Notes: generated by a model not told the origin, from the sequence alone. Positions 16,086-24,976 are shown, counted from the first letter of the stretch. The stretch is DNA of 36,783 bases from Nocardia sp. (GCF_025465275.1 NZ_JAODNK010000206.1:1-36783); one strand, 5' to 3'. Program-made: numbers and translations.

Positions 16086-16975
16086 CCCAGTACGTCGATG
16101 AGTTCGCCGGTGAGGGTCAGGAACGCACGGGTCGCGGCGCTGCTGTAGGCGCCGTCCCGGCTGAGGAGGGCGACGGTTCGGGAGGGCAGGGCTGGTTCGA
16201 GGCGGATGGAGGTCAGGCCGGGGTGGCTGTCCGCGATGGCGTCCGGCAGGACCGTGATGAGTGATGTGCGCTGGACTATCTCGATGAGGGCCTGAATCGA
16301 GTCGGCCTGCACCGAGATTCGCGGGCTGACCTCGTGGGCGGTGAGGTAGGCATCGATATGCGTGCGGGTGGAGAAGCCGCCGCTGAGCAATGCGAGCCGG
16401 TGGTCGGCGAGGGTCGCGACCGGTACCGCGGCGTCGCGGGCGGCATCCGGGTGATCCGCGCCGACCACGAGGCTGAGATTCTCGGTGAACAGGTGGGTAG
16501 CGTCGATTCCGGGGAGATGCGGGCCGTCGAAAGCAATGCCGAGATCGAATTCGTCTGCCAGCAAGCCGGTTTCGAGTCGATGCTGCGGTAACTCTCGCAC
16601 CTCGACGTCGATCCCGGGGTGGCGGGCCTGCATCTGTTCGACGAGCGGACCGACGAGGTAGGCGGTGAATGTCGGAGTCACGGCCAGGCACAGACTGCCC
16701 CGGGAAAGATCGGCCACATCGCTGACGGCACGGTCCGCGGCGGCCAGATCACCGAGCACCCGCCGCGCGTAGTGGACGTACGCGGTCCCGGCGTCGGTGA
16801 GCCGCACACTGCGGCCGCTGCGGTCCAGCAATTGCGCGCCGACAGCGCGTTCCAGCTGCTTGACCTGCTGCGACAGCGTGGGCTGCGAAACATGCAGATC
16901 CTCGGCGGCGCGCGTGAAATTGCCGCGCTCGGCCACCGCGAGCAGGTAGCGCAGATGCCGGAGTTCCAAGGCCAC
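16025..16975 (-). CDS. cynR: CynR-like LysR-family regulator of cyanate genes
   Basis: From the GTG at 16975 the protein has 316 residues, starting VALELRHLRYLLAVAERGNF, the standard opening of LysR regulators; the frame extends to an ATG at 17008 that would add 11 residues. The helix-turn-helix is TRAAEDLHVSQPTLSQQVKQ and the remainder is the two-lobed effector domain (SLCLAVTPTFTAYLVGP and on). Divergence from carbonic anhydrase and cyanase genes matches the cynR-cynTS layout of E. coli, where CynR activates in response to cyanate. The C-terminal tail (GGSGGSSRLSRK) lies in the 61-bp overlap with the convergent flavin monooxygenase. Confidence 0.88.
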   Translation of the reverse strand: MALELRHLRYLLAVAERGNFTRAAEDLHVSQPTLSQQVKQLERAVGAQLLDRSGRSVRLTDAGTAYVHYARRVLGDLAAADRAVSDVADLSRGSLCLAVTPTFTAYLVGPLVEQMQARHPGIDVEVRELPQHRLETGLLADEFDLGIAFDGPHLPGIDATHLFTENLSLVVGADHPDAARDAAVPVATLADHRLALLSGGFSTRTHIDAYLTAHEVSPRISVQADSIQALIEIVQRTSLITVLPDAIADSHPGLTSIRLEPALPSRTVALLSRDGAYSSAATRAFLTLTGELIDVLGYPTGGSGGSSRLSRKVAPT

Positions 16976-16979
16976 TTCC

Positions 16980-17034
16980 GCACTATAGATGAGACCAATA
17001 GATCCCATGGGAACTGCGTCTTGGACACTATAGG
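16980..17034. promoter_or_regulatory. cynR-cynT divergent control region
   Basis: The octamer CACTATAG occurs twice in direct orientation, at 16981-16988 and 17026-17033, and the perfect palindrome TCCCATGGGA (17003-17012) lies between them. On the minus strand the first copy reads TATAGT, a good -10, only 5 bp before the GTG at 16975, so the cynR message may be leaderless. LysR proteins usually bind about 50-60 bp in such intergenic regions. No consensus -35 is obvious. Confidence 0.45.
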
Positions 17035-17096
17035 CACTGGTCAGCCAGAGTGGATCTGGTCAGCCTCACCGGCAGATTCCATCCGAAGGAGTGACC

Positions 17097-17681
17097 ATGC
17101 ACGATCTTGCCGCGGGAGTCGCGCGCTTCCAGCGCACCGTCTTTCCCGCCAAGACGCCATTGTTCGCCGAACTGGCGACCACGCACCGACCGACGGCCCT
17201 GTTCATCGGCTGCTCCGATGCGCGGGTGGTGCCGGAGCTGATCACCCAGAGCGAGCCCGGTGAGCTGTTCGTCATTCGCACCGCCGGCAATATCGTGCCC
17301 GCCTACTCCCCCGGCGCGGACGGCGTCGCGGCGAGCATCGAGTACGCCGTCGCCATACTGAAGGTCACGGACATCGTCGTCTGCGGGCATTCGGCTTGCG
17401 GGGCGATGACCGCGCTGGCCGAAGGCCACGACCTCACGAGCGCACCGGCGGTCGCGGGCTGGCTCCGGCACGCCGATGCCTCCCTGGCCCGCGCCGCCAG
17501 TACCGGCGAGTCCGTCGCAAACCTGGTGCGCGCGAATGTATCCGCGCAGCTGGCGAACCTCGCGACACACCCCTCGGTGGCCGCGGCGCTCGCCGCGAAC
17601 ACCCTCACCCTCCGTGGTTGGGTATACGAAATCCCCACGGGCGCTGTCGAAGAACTCGACCTCGCCGGCCATCCGGCCTGA
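17097..17681 (+). CDS. cynT: Beta-class carbonic anhydrase of the cyanate operon
   Basis: The ATG at 17097 has GAAGGAG 5 bp upstream and gives 194 residues. The zinc ligands and catalytic dyad of beta-carbonic anhydrases are present: Cys39, Asp41 and Arg43 in GCSDARVVPE, and His98 and Cys101 in GHSACGAM. The enzyme interconverts CO2 and bicarbonate in the cytoplasm. Next to cyanase it replenishes bicarbonate, which cyanase consumes, and retains the CO2 released. The cyanase gene begins 32 bp downstream, so the two form an operon. Confidence 0.93.
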   Translation: MHDLAAGVARFQRTVFPAKTPLFAELATTHRPTALFIGCSDARVVPELITQSEPGELFVIRTAGNIVPAYSPGADGVAASIEYAVAILKVTDIVVCGHSACGAMTALAEGHDLTSAPAVAGWLRHADASLARAASTGESVANLVRANVSAQLANLATHPSVAAALAANTLTLRGWVYEIPTGAVEELDLAGHPA

Positions 17682-17713
17682 TCTCACCCTCACCGTTCGA
17701 AAGGAAACCCCTC

Positions 17714-18184
17714 ATGGTGCACTCTCAGTTCGATCCCACCGCCCGCCAGACCCTGGCCATCGTCGCCGTCGACGCCAAGATGCGAAAGGATCTGTCCTGG
17801 CAGCAGATTGCCGATGTCACCGGGCTGTCGGTCGCCTTCGTCACCGCCGCCGTTCTCGGTCAGCACCCGCTGCCCGAGGCCGCAGCGGTCGCGGTCGCCG
17901 AAATCCTCGGCCTGGACGACGATGCCGCGCTGCTGCTGCAGACCATCCCGACGCGCGGCTCGATCCCGGGCGGTATCCCGACCGATCCGACCATCTACCG
18001 CTTCTACGAAATGCTGCAGGTCTACGGCACCACCCTGAAAGCGCTTGTCCACGAACAGTTCGGTGACGGCATTATCAGCGCCATCAATTTCAAGCTGGAT
18101 GTGCAGAAGGTCGCCGACCCCGACGGTGGTGAGCGCGCTGTCATCACCCTGGACGGCAAATACCTGCCGACCAAGCCGTTCTGA
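17714..18184 (+). CDS. cynS: Cyanate hydratase (cyanase)
   Basis: The ATG at 17714 follows AAAGGAAACC and gives exactly 156 residues, the length of E. coli cyanase. The N-terminal part is a helix-turn-helix-like fold (LSWQQIADVTGLSVAFVTAA) and the C-terminal part is the cyanase domain. The catalytic residues fall at the same numbers as in E. coli: Arg96 and Glu99 in YRFYEML and Ser122 in GIISAINF. Cyanase combines cyanate with bicarbonate to give carbamate, which breaks down to ammonia and CO2, so the locus serves detoxification and nitrogen recovery. No cynX transporter is present downstream. Confidence 0.97.
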   Translation: MVHSQFDPTARQTLAIVAVDAKMRKDLSWQQIADVTGLSVAFVTAAVLGQHPLPEAAAVAVAEILGLDDDAALLLQTIPTRGSIPGGIPTDPTIYRFYEMLQVYGTTLKALVHEQFGDGIISAINFKLDVQKVADPDGGERAVITLDGKYLPTKPF

Positions 18185-18196
18185 CGGGCGGGTAGC

Positions 18197-18949
18197 TCAG
18201 GAAGCGGTGGCCGAATCCAGATCCCGCACCAGCAGGGTCGCACCGGCCACCGCTCCCGGCATGAGGAAAACCGCCACCACGGGAATCAGAAATGCCACCG
18301 CCAGCGGTACGCCGAAGCCCCACACCAGCATGCGCCGCGACCGCATCAGCGCGAGCTGCTCACGGACCTGAACACCCCGGCGCAGCAGTGCCACCGACGT
18401 AAGTTCCTGGGCGAGAAAGAAACCCGTGACGCCGATGCCGAGCACCGGCACGACGGTCTGACCCAGCACCGGGATGAAGCCGAGCGCGAACAGCAGCACG
18501 GCCCACACCGCCGCCCGCGCCAGCAGTCGAATACTGTCGCGCGTCGAGATCCACAGCTCGCGCGCCATGGACAACCCGGATTCCGGTGCGGTCCCGTCCG
18601 GGGATGCGGACTTGTCGACCTGTTCGGACAGCTTCTCGTAGAACGGCTGCCCGATGATCAGGGTGACCGCGGTGAAGGCGACCGCCGCGAGCAGCAGCCC
18701 CAGGACGAAGACCCCGACCACCAGGAAACCGCGGAACAGGCCGAGCCAGGGTGAGCTCCAATCGTCCGCGAACGGGGTCACCCACGCAACGAAATCGTCC
18801 GCTCCGAAGGCCAATCCGGTGAACGCGGCCACGTACAGCACCAGCGTGATGAGCCCCGGCAACAGTCCGAAACCGAACCACCGCCGATTCCGGCCGACCC
18901 ACCGCTGCCCCGCCACCAGGTAGCCGAACCCATTCCCCAGATCACGCAT
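18197..18949 (-). CDS. EI24 / CysZ-like integral membrane protein
   Basis: The 250-residue protein begins MRDLGNGFGYLVAGQRWVGR and has about four to five hydrophobic segments (near 28-48, 72-100, 145-180 and 205-235), with the family feature GQPFYEKLSEQVD after the second. It resembles the EI24 domain family, whose best known bacterial member is the sulfate transporter CysZ. In actinobacteria the role is not established and genes near this one give no sulfur-metabolism context. Its stop is 12 bp from that of cynS, in convergent orientation. Confidence 0.8.
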   Translation of the reverse strand: MRDLGNGFGYLVAGQRWVGRNRRWFGFGLLPGLITLVLYVAAFTGLAFGADDFVAWVTPFADDWSSPWLGLFRGFLVVGVFVLGLLLAAVAFTAVTLIIGQPFYEKLSEQVDKSASPDGTAPESGLSMARELWISTRDSIRLLARAAVWAVLLFALGFIPVLGQTVVPVLGIGVTGFFLAQELTSVALLRRGVQVREQLALMRSRRMLVWGFGVPLAVAFLIPVVAVFLMPGAVAGATLLVRDLDSATAS

Positions 18950-19118
18950 TGCGACAGCCTATCCGGGCCACCACACCCTCCTGTCAGCTGACGACAGCGC
19001 CGCCGAACCCGACTCCACCCCCAGCCCGGCGATCCAGTTACCTACCGCCGAGCGCCAAGCCGCGCCGGCGCGAAGGCTAGCCCGATCCAACCGACTCCCG
19101 CCGAATGCCGGGCAACGA

Positions 19119-19143
19119 GGCTCGCCCCGCAGAGAGGCGAGCC
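19119..19143. repeat. 8-bp perfect inverted repeat, 9-nt loop
   Basis: GGCTCGCC and GGCGAGCC flank nine bases. The location, upstream of both flanking genes, argues against a terminator. It may be a recurrent intergenic palindrome or a regulatory hairpin. Confidence 0.35.
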
Positions 19144-19337
19144 CGACCGCGCAGCCGATCGAGTCCTGAGTGCCCGCCGCCGCTCGCACCGGTGGCGGGG
19201 CGACAAGCCGCTCCGGCGCGGAGTTCCGAACGCGAGGCAGCCCGATCGAATTCCCAGGGGACAGCGAGCATCTCGCACAGGGTGCTGCGGTGCGCAGACC
19301 ATCCGTCGCGGCCGCAACTGTGTTCGTGCAGATCAGA

Positions 19338-19458
19338 CCCGAAAACCGGGATCCCCCAGCCCCTGCCGAGCGTTTTCTGTCACTCGATAGAAACCATCGG
19401 CAATCCAGAAGTTACCAGGGGCAGCACAAGCGATACGTGTGCGTCATCGAAAGACGCA
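19338..19458 (+). ncRNA. Candidate structured 5' leader of the ABC operon
   Basis: Three structure elements follow each other: CCCG/CGGG closing a 5-nt loop at 19338-19350; a nested element in which GCCCCTG (19359-19365) can pair with CAGGGGC (19416-19422), enclosing CCGA/TCGG (19366-19369 / 19397-19400) and an inner hairpin GTTTTCT/AGAAAC (19372-19378 / 19389-19394, one bulged T); and TGCGTC/GACGCA (19440-19445 / 19453-19458). It ends about 50 bp before the ATPase start. It matches no riboswitch class I know; whether it is transcribed is not known. Confidence 0.35.
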
Positions 19459-19506
19459 GTGGCACCTAAAAACTATCGGTTGACAGGTTGATCGGTAGGA
19501 GCGTTC

Positions 19507-21468
19507 ATGGGCACTGCATTGATGGACACGGCACTGAGCGATGTCGCCGCTGTCGAAGACCTGCGGGTGACGTTCCGGCGCAGCGGGCGCGACGTGCACG
19601 CGCTGCGCGGAGTGTCACTGACGGTGCGCCGGGGCGAGATCCTCGGACTCGTCGGCGAATCGGGTTCCGGCAAGAGCGTTCTCGGGTTCTCACTCCTGGG
19701 TTTGCTGCCGGCGGGAACACGCACGGACGGCGCGGTCACCGTCGCCGGGACGGACATGATCGGCGGGAATGCCAAGACATTGGCCCGGGTGCGCCGGCTC
19801 GATCTCGGTGCGGTGTTCCAGGATCCGATGACCTCGCTGAATCCGACCATGCGGATCGGAAAGCAGGTGATCGAGGCCGCCGGCACCGCCGAGGAGGCGC
19901 AGCGCCTGCTCGCGGCGGTGGGCATCCCCGAGCCCGCGCGCCGGATGCGCAGTTATCCGCACGAGCTCTCCGGCGGGCTGCGCCAGCGCGTCATGATCGC
20001 CATGGCCATTGCGGGCAATCCCGAGCTGATCATTGCGGACGAGCCCACCACCGCACTCGATGTCACGGTGCAGGCGCAGGTCCTCGCACTGCTCAAAACG
20101 ATTCGCGACGAGCTCGGCTGCGGCATTCTGATGATCACCCACGACCTCGGGGTGGCGGCGCAGATCTCGGACCGGCTGGCGGTGCTGTACGCCGGTCGGA
20201 TTGCCGAGATCGGACCCACCGCCGAGGTGCTTGCCGCACCCGCGCACCCGTACACCCGGGGCCTGCTGCGCTCGCGCCTGACGCTGAACACCCCGGCCGA
20301 TCAGCGACTGCCCTCGCTCCCCGGCGAGGTGCCCAGTCCGGCAAATCCTCTCTCCGGCTGCGCTTTTGCCCCGCGCTGCGCACACACGACGCCGGATTGC
20401 GCCACCGCCCCACCCGACCCCGTCTCGATCGCACCCGACCGGGTGTCAGCCTGCATCCTGCCGCCGATCAGCACCGTCGATCCCGCACCGGCGCCGGAGG
20501 CCACCGCGATCGTCCAGGCTGTTCCCGATGCTGCGACCGCCCCGAAGCTCGACACAGCCGCTGCCATCACCCTGCGCGATATCACCAAAACCTTTGTGGT
20601 CGGCGGCATTCGGCGACGTGCGACACTGCACGCACTCCGCCGCGTATCGCTGACGGTGGAACCTGGCGAGTCGGTCGCCCTGGTAGGCGAGAGCGGATGC
20701 GGCAAATCCACTCTCCTACGCGTGATCGCAGGCCTCGAACAGCCGACCACCGGCGCGCTCACGCTCTCCGGCACGCAGCGCCCGCAGATGGTGTTCCAGG
20801 ATGCGGGTGCGTCATTGACTCCGTGGATGTCGGTGGGCGAGTTGATATCCGAACGGTTACTGCGCTCAGGTCTCTCACGATCCGAACGTGCCGCCAAGGT
20901 GGAGGAGTCACTGCGCCGAGTCGGGCTCATGCCCGAGGTCGCCAAGGCTCGCGCCGGTCAGCTCTCGGGCGGTCAGCGCCAAAGGGTTTCGCTGGCCCGA
21001 GCCACCGTGGTGCCGCCTTCGCTCCTGCTGTGCGACGAGCCCACCAGCGCGCTCGACGTCTCGCTGGCCGCGGCGGTGATCAACCTCATCGGCGACTTGC
21101 GCCGCAGCCTGAACATGTCGGTCGTCTTCGTCACGCACGATCTGGCGGTGGCCCGCGTGGTCGCCGACCGAATCGCGGTCATGTATCTCGGCCGCATTGT
21201 CGAAATCGGCACGGCCGAACAGGTTCTCGGTAATCCGGTGCACCCCTACACGCGAGCGCTGATCGCCTCCATCCCCGATCCGGCGCACGAGCCCGCCGCA
21301 CCCGTGGGCGAGCCCGCCAGCCCGCTCGCACCGCCCTCCGGCTGCGCCTTCCACCCGCGCTGCCCGCTGGCCATTCCCGCATGCAGTGACGAGCGGCTCG
21401 ATGTCCGGCTGGAGGGCATTCCCGGCGGCACGCATCAGGTGGCGTGTATCGAACAGAAGGTGAGCTGA
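19507..21468 (+). CDS. Fused double ATP-binding protein of a peptide/nickel-type ABC importer
   Basis: The ATG at 19507 has TAGGAG upstream and gives 653 residues comprising two complete ATPase domains, like DppD and DppF fused. Domain 1 has Walker A GESGSGKS (50-57), signature LSGGL (154-158), Walker B Asp178/Glu179 and H-loop His212; domain 2 has GESGCGKS (394-401), LSGGQ (486-490), Asp510/Glu511. Each ends with the cysteine-containing Oligo_HPY-type tail (GCAFAPRCAHTTPDC and GCAFHPRCPLAIPAC). It powers uptake through the two permeases that follow; the next start is 1 bp after its stop. It is the first gene of a seven-gene operon. Confidence 0.94.
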   Translation: MGTALMDTALSDVAAVEDLRVTFRRSGRDVHALRGVSLTVRRGEILGLVGESGSGKSVLGFSLLGLLPAGTRTDGAVTVAGTDMIGGNAKTLARVRRLDLGAVFQDPMTSLNPTMRIGKQVIEAAGTAEEAQRLLAAVGIPEPARRMRSYPHELSGGLRQRVMIAMAIAGNPELIIADEPTTALDVTVQAQVLALLKTIRDELGCGILMITHDLGVAAQISDRLAVLYAGRIAEIGPTAEVLAAPAHPYTRGLLRSRLTLNTPADQRLPSLPGEVPSPANPLSGCAFAPRCAHTTPDCATAPPDPVSIAPDRVSACILPPISTVDPAPAPEATAIVQAVPDAATAPKLDTAAAITLRDITKTFVVGGIRRRATLHALRRVSLTVEPGESVALVGESGCGKSTLLRVIAGLEQPTTGALTLSGTQRPQMVFQDAGASLTPWMSVGELISERLLRSGLSRSERAAKVEESLRRVGLMPEVAKARAGQLSGGQRQRVSLARATVVPPSLLLCDEPTSALDVSLAAAVINLIGDLRRSLNMSVVFVTHDLAVARVVADRIAVMYLGRIVEIGTAEQVLGNPVHPYTRALIASIPDPAHEPAAPVGEPASPLAPPSGCAFHPRCPLAIPACSDERLDVRLEGIPGGTHQVACIEQKVS

Positions 21469-21469
21469 G

Positions 21470-22336
21470 ATGACTGTCGCCCTGCCCGCGCTCACGCGAT
21501 TGCGCGGCGCCCGAATCACGGTGGTGCCGCGCGCATTTCCCGGCGGATGGAACTGGATCGGGGTGTCGCTGATCGGTGTGGTGACGCTGGTCGCCGTCGC
21601 GGTGCCGATCCTGGCGCCCTACGATCCACTGCTGCCGGTCGGTATGCCATTGAGTGCGCCCGGTCAGCACGGATTCCTGCTCGGCACCGACAATATCGGC
21701 CGCGATCTACTGAGCCGGGTGCTCTACGGTATGCGGGCGAGCTGGTTCGCCGCACTGGCCGTGGTGGCCAGTGGACTGCTGGTGGGCGGCCTGGTCGGAC
21801 TGATCGCCGGCGCTGTCGGCGGCTGGGTCGACTCCCTGCTCATGCGCATTACCGACGCGTTCCTGGCGCTGCCCGCGCCGGTGCTCGCCATCGCGGTGGT
21901 CGCCGCACTCGGCCCGGGCTTCACCCACACACTGATCGCGGTGTCGATCGTCTGGTGGCCGTTCTACGCGCGGCTGGTTCGCGGCGATATCAGTGCGCTG
22001 GCTGCCCGGCCACATGTCGAAGCCGCGAAACTCAGTGGTGTCGGGCCGATTCGACTGGCCGTGCGGCATCTACTGCCGGGCGCCGCACCCGGTGCGCTGG
22101 TGGCCGCGAGCCTGGACCTGGGCACCCTCATCCTCACCCTGGCCTCACTGTCGTTCCTGGGTCTCGGACAGGCCGCTCCCGCACCGGAACTCGGTGCGGA
22201 CGCGGCCCGCAATCTCAGCTATTTCCTGCAGCAGTGGTGGATTCCGGTCATGCCCGGTCTGGGCGTCGCGGTGCTGGCCCTGATCGGCACCGTCGCGGGC
22301 GATTGCCTGCGCAACCTGATGAAGAAGGAGGGGTAG
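21470..22336 (+). CDS. ABC importer permease, DppC/OppC type
   Basis: This 288-residue integral membrane protein has the DppC-type N-terminal helix and DPLLPVGMPL stretch, then GTDNIGRDLLSRVLYGMRAS, characteristic of the family. The EAA loop that contacts the ATPase is at about 182 (HVEAAKLSGVGPIRLAVRHL). About six membrane segments. It starts 1 bp after the ATPase stop and ends 1 bp before the second permease. The order ATPase-C-B-binding protein is the reverse of the common opp/dpp order. Confidence 0.92.
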   Translation: MTVALPALTRLRGARITVVPRAFPGGWNWIGVSLIGVVTLVAVAVPILAPYDPLLPVGMPLSAPGQHGFLLGTDNIGRDLLSRVLYGMRASWFAALAVVASGLLVGGLVGLIAGAVGGWVDSLLMRITDAFLALPAPVLAIAVVAALGPGFTHTLIAVSIVWWPFYARLVRGDISALAARPHVEAAKLSGVGPIRLAVRHLLPGAAPGALVAASLDLGTLILTLASLSFLGLGQAAPAPELGADAARNLSYFLQQWWIPVMPGLGVAVLALIGTVAGDCLRNLMKKEG

Positions 22337-22337
22337 C

Positions 22338-23336
22338 GTGCGTAATTTCATTCTCTCCAGGCTCGCCGCGATGGTGGCCATCCTCATCGCACTGACTGCC
22401 GTAATGTTTGTGCTGCAACGCATTTCGCCGCTCGACCCGGTCCATGCCCAGTTGGGCGGCTCCGCGTCACAGGGGGCTATCGCAGCGCGGCGGCACGAGC
22501 TCGGCCTGGATCGTCCGGTGCCCGTGCAATTCTGGCACTATCTGACCTCGGCGGCGCACGGCGACTTCGGCACGTCCTATCGCACCCGCCGTCCGGTCAG
22601 CACCGACCTGGTGAACTTCGTACCCGCCACGCTGGAGCTGGCGCTGTGCGCGCTGCTCATCGCGCTGGTGCTGGCAGCCCTGCTGGCATTCGCCACGACC
22701 CTGCACTGGCCCGGCTCGGGCGTGTTCCGGGCGGTGCTGTTCGTCGGCGCCTCGACACCGATGTTCCTGCTGGGCATTCTCGGCCTGATCGTGTTCTACC
22801 AGCAGCTGGGCTGGGTCCCCGCGAACGGCCGCACCTCGATCTCGGGCGCACCGACCGGCCCGACCGGTCTACTCACCGTCGACGGCCTGCTGGCCGGGCG
22901 TTTCGATGTGGTGAGTGATGCGATCAGTCACTTGATCCTGCCCGCGACGGTGATCGCCCTCGGCCCGGCGGTGGCCATCGGCCGGGTGCTGCGGTCCAGC
23001 CTGATCACCGATGTGGATAGCGATTACGCCCGCACCGCCAAGGCGAAGGGCCTCAGCCCGGCGCGAATCCTGCTCCGGCACGTGCTGCGCAATTGTGTCG
23101 GCGCGGCGCTGTCCATGACCGGATTGCAAGTGGGACTGATGTTCTCGGGCGTACTCGTGGTCGAGCAGGTCTTCGGCTGGCCCGGCATCGGGCAGTACAT
23201 CGCCCAGAGCATTCCGGTCGCCGACTTCCCTGCCATCGCGGGCGTGACCCTGTTGCTCGGCGCGGTCTACGTCGTCATCAACACCATTGTCGATCTGCTG
23301 CAAGCCGCGGCCGATCCCCGAATCGTCGCCGTATGA
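22338..23336 (+). CDS. ABC importer permease, DppB/OppB type
   Basis: A GTG start yields 332 residues. Family features: N-terminal helix with FILSRLAAMVAILIALTAVM, the periplasmic loop LGLDRPVPVQFWHYL and GDFGTSYRTRRPV, six membrane helices, and an EAA loop near 228 (DYARTAKAKGLSPARILLRH). FGWPGIGQYI close to the C-terminus is diagnostic for DppB-like permeases. It pairs with the DppC-type subunit upstream. Confidence 0.93.
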   Translation: MRNFILSRLAAMVAILIALTAVMFVLQRISPLDPVHAQLGGSASQGAIAARRHELGLDRPVPVQFWHYLTSAAHGDFGTSYRTRRPVSTDLVNFVPATLELALCALLIALVLAALLAFATTLHWPGSGVFRAVLFVGASTPMFLLGILGLIVFYQQLGWVPANGRTSISGAPTGPTGLLTVDGLLAGRFDVVSDAISHLILPATVIALGPAVAIGRVLRSSLITDVDSDYARTAKAKGLSPARILLRHVLRNCVGAALSMTGLQVGLMFSGVLVVEQVFGWPGIGQYIAQSIPVADFPAIAGVTLLLGAVYVVINTIVDLLQAAADPRIVAV

Positions 23337-23392
23337 ACCCGATACCGACTTTCCTTTCCTCAGCCAGACCGTCTTCTCGAAGGAACCGCCAG

Positions 23393-24973
23393 ATGATCCA
23401 TTCCGCCCGAAGGCTTTTCGCCGCCACCGCAGTCGCCTCCGCGGCACTGCTCGCAGTATCCGCGTGCGGGTCCGGCAGTCAGACACCCAATGCCGCACCC
23501 ACCGACAAGGTGCTGCACCTGTCATTCCTGCAGGACCCGGGCCAGCCGCCGGACCCGGACGTCTACTACGCCGGACAGGGCCTGCTGCTCACCACCAACC
23601 TGTACGAGGGTCTGCTGCAATACGCGCCGGGGACCGATAAGGCGCAGCTGCAGCCGCTGCTGGCCACCGCGTGGACCGCCTCGCCGGACAACAAGGTCTT
23701 CACCTTCACGCTGCGCCAAGGTGTGAAATTCCACGACGGCACCCCGTTCACCTCTGCGGCGATCAAGACATCGTTCGATCGCCGGCTCGCGGTGAACCAG
23801 GGCCCGGCCTACATGGTGTCCGACATCGATTCGGTTACCACGCAGGGTGATTACGCCGCCACCATCACGCTGAAGGCCCCCAATGCGGTCTTCCTGGACT
23901 ACCTCGCCTCGCCCTACGGGCCGCGCATGCTCAGCCCGACCGGTCTGGCTGCCAATGCCGGGAAGGACAATGATCAGGCGTATCTCACCACGCACGATCT
24001 GGGCACCGGCCCGTATACGCTGACCGACGCTCAGGTCGGATCGCATTACGGCATGGCCTCTTTCGGCGACTATTGGGGCGCGAAGCCGTACTTCACCACG
24101 GTGGATCTGCCTGTGGTCACCGACACTTCGGCCCAGCAGCTGCAATTCAACAATGGCCAGCTCGCCGCGGTACTGCACGACCTGCCGTCCTCGGCGGTGT
24201 CGTCGTATATCGGCAACTCCAAGTTCGCGAATTACTCACTGCCCACCATGATGTCGAACTACTTCTACGTGAACCCGCACAAGGGGATGTTCACCAACCA
24301 GGCCGCACGTGTCGCCCTGACCCAGGCGATCGACGTCCAGCAGATCGTCCAGCAGACCTATTTCGGTCGCGGCAAGGTCGCCGATCAGGTCTTCCCGCCG
24401 AACATGATGACCGCCGATTTCGCGAAACAGACAGTCCCCCACGATACTTCCGCTCTCAAGAAGATCGTCGACGCCCTGCCCGCCGATCAGAAGACGGTCA
24501 CTGTCGGATACGACTCCAGCAACCCCGACAACCAACTCGTCGGCAACCTGATCCAGACCCAGCTGGCCACCGTCGGAATCACCGCGAAGGTGCAGGGCTA
24601 CCCCACTTCTCAGATCTACGGCTGGCCGGGCACCGCTGCCGCCGATGCGCCGGAGATGCTGCTGCTGGCGGGCTGGCCGGACGCTCCGTCGCCGTACACC
24701 TGGGGACACATCAACTTCGACCCCGACGGCGGTCTGAACTACCTGAACTGCTCGTCGCCCGATGTCACGTCCTCGCTGGCGAAGGGCCGGGAATCCGGTG
24801 CCTCGGACGTCTTCTCGACCGCGGCCGCACAGGCCTCGGCGACCGGCTGCTGGCTCAATATCGCCGACGTCAACGACTTCATGGTCGCGCAGCCGTGGCT
24901 CAAGGGGGTGGCCGAGTCGCATGTCGTCTCCGAGCCGAACTCGCTGCGGATCGCCGGATTGTCGGTGGGCTGA
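23393..24973 (+). CDS. Lipoprotein substrate-binding protein, family 5 (peptide/nickel type)
   Basis: The ATG at 23393 follows GAAGGAACC and gives 526 residues; the frame runs further upstream into the permease gene without support. The signal peptide ends in lipobox AVSAC with Cys25 as lipidated residue. The mature protein is an SBP_bac_5 fold: FTLRQGVKFHDGTPFTSAAI and LGTGPYTLTD are the usual conserved blocks. Family members bind di- and oligopeptides, nickel chelates, opines, sugars and other amide- or carboxyl-bearing molecules, so the ligand cannot be read from the sequence. Anchored outside the membrane, it hands its ligand to the two permeases. Confidence 0.93.
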   Translation: MIHSARRLFAATAVASAALLAVSACGSGSQTPNAAPTDKVLHLSFLQDPGQPPDPDVYYAGQGLLLTTNLYEGLLQYAPGTDKAQLQPLLATAWTASPDNKVFTFTLRQGVKFHDGTPFTSAAIKTSFDRRLAVNQGPAYMVSDIDSVTTQGDYAATITLKAPNAVFLDYLASPYGPRMLSPTGLAANAGKDNDQAYLTTHDLGTGPYTLTDAQVGSHYGMASFGDYWGAKPYFTTVDLPVVTDTSAQQLQFNNGQLAAVLHDLPSSAVSSYIGNSKFANYSLPTMMSNYFYVNPHKGMFTNQAARVALTQAIDVQQIVQQTYFGRGKVADQVFPPNMMTADFAKQTVPHDTSALKKIVDALPADQKTVTVGYDSSNPDNQLVGNLIQTQLATVGITAKVQGYPTSQIYGWPGTAAADAPEMLLLAGWPDAPSPYTWGHINFDPDGGLNYLNCSSPDVTSSLAKGRESGASDVFSTAAAQASATGCWLNIADVNDFMVAQPWLKGVAESHVVSEPNSLRIAGLSVG

Positions 24974-24976
24974 ACC

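Larger units (their letters stand above)
18950..19506. other. 557-bp intergenic region without a convincing gene
   Basis: This gap separates the divergent EI24 gene and the ABC operon. Short frames in it have no recognisable product. It contains an inverted repeat GGCTCGCC (19119-19126) / GGCGAGCC (19136-19143) and, in its last 170 bp, a cluster of complementary segments described separately. A TTGACA (19480-19485) is too close to the ATG at 19507 to be a normal -35 for it. Confidence 0.6.

Noticed and set aside
19480..19485. TTGACA as -35 of the ABC operon
   Set aside because: With a normal spacer the -10 would lie on the ATG at 19507, leaving no room for the ribosome site that is visible; a leaderless reading contradicts TAGGAG upstream.
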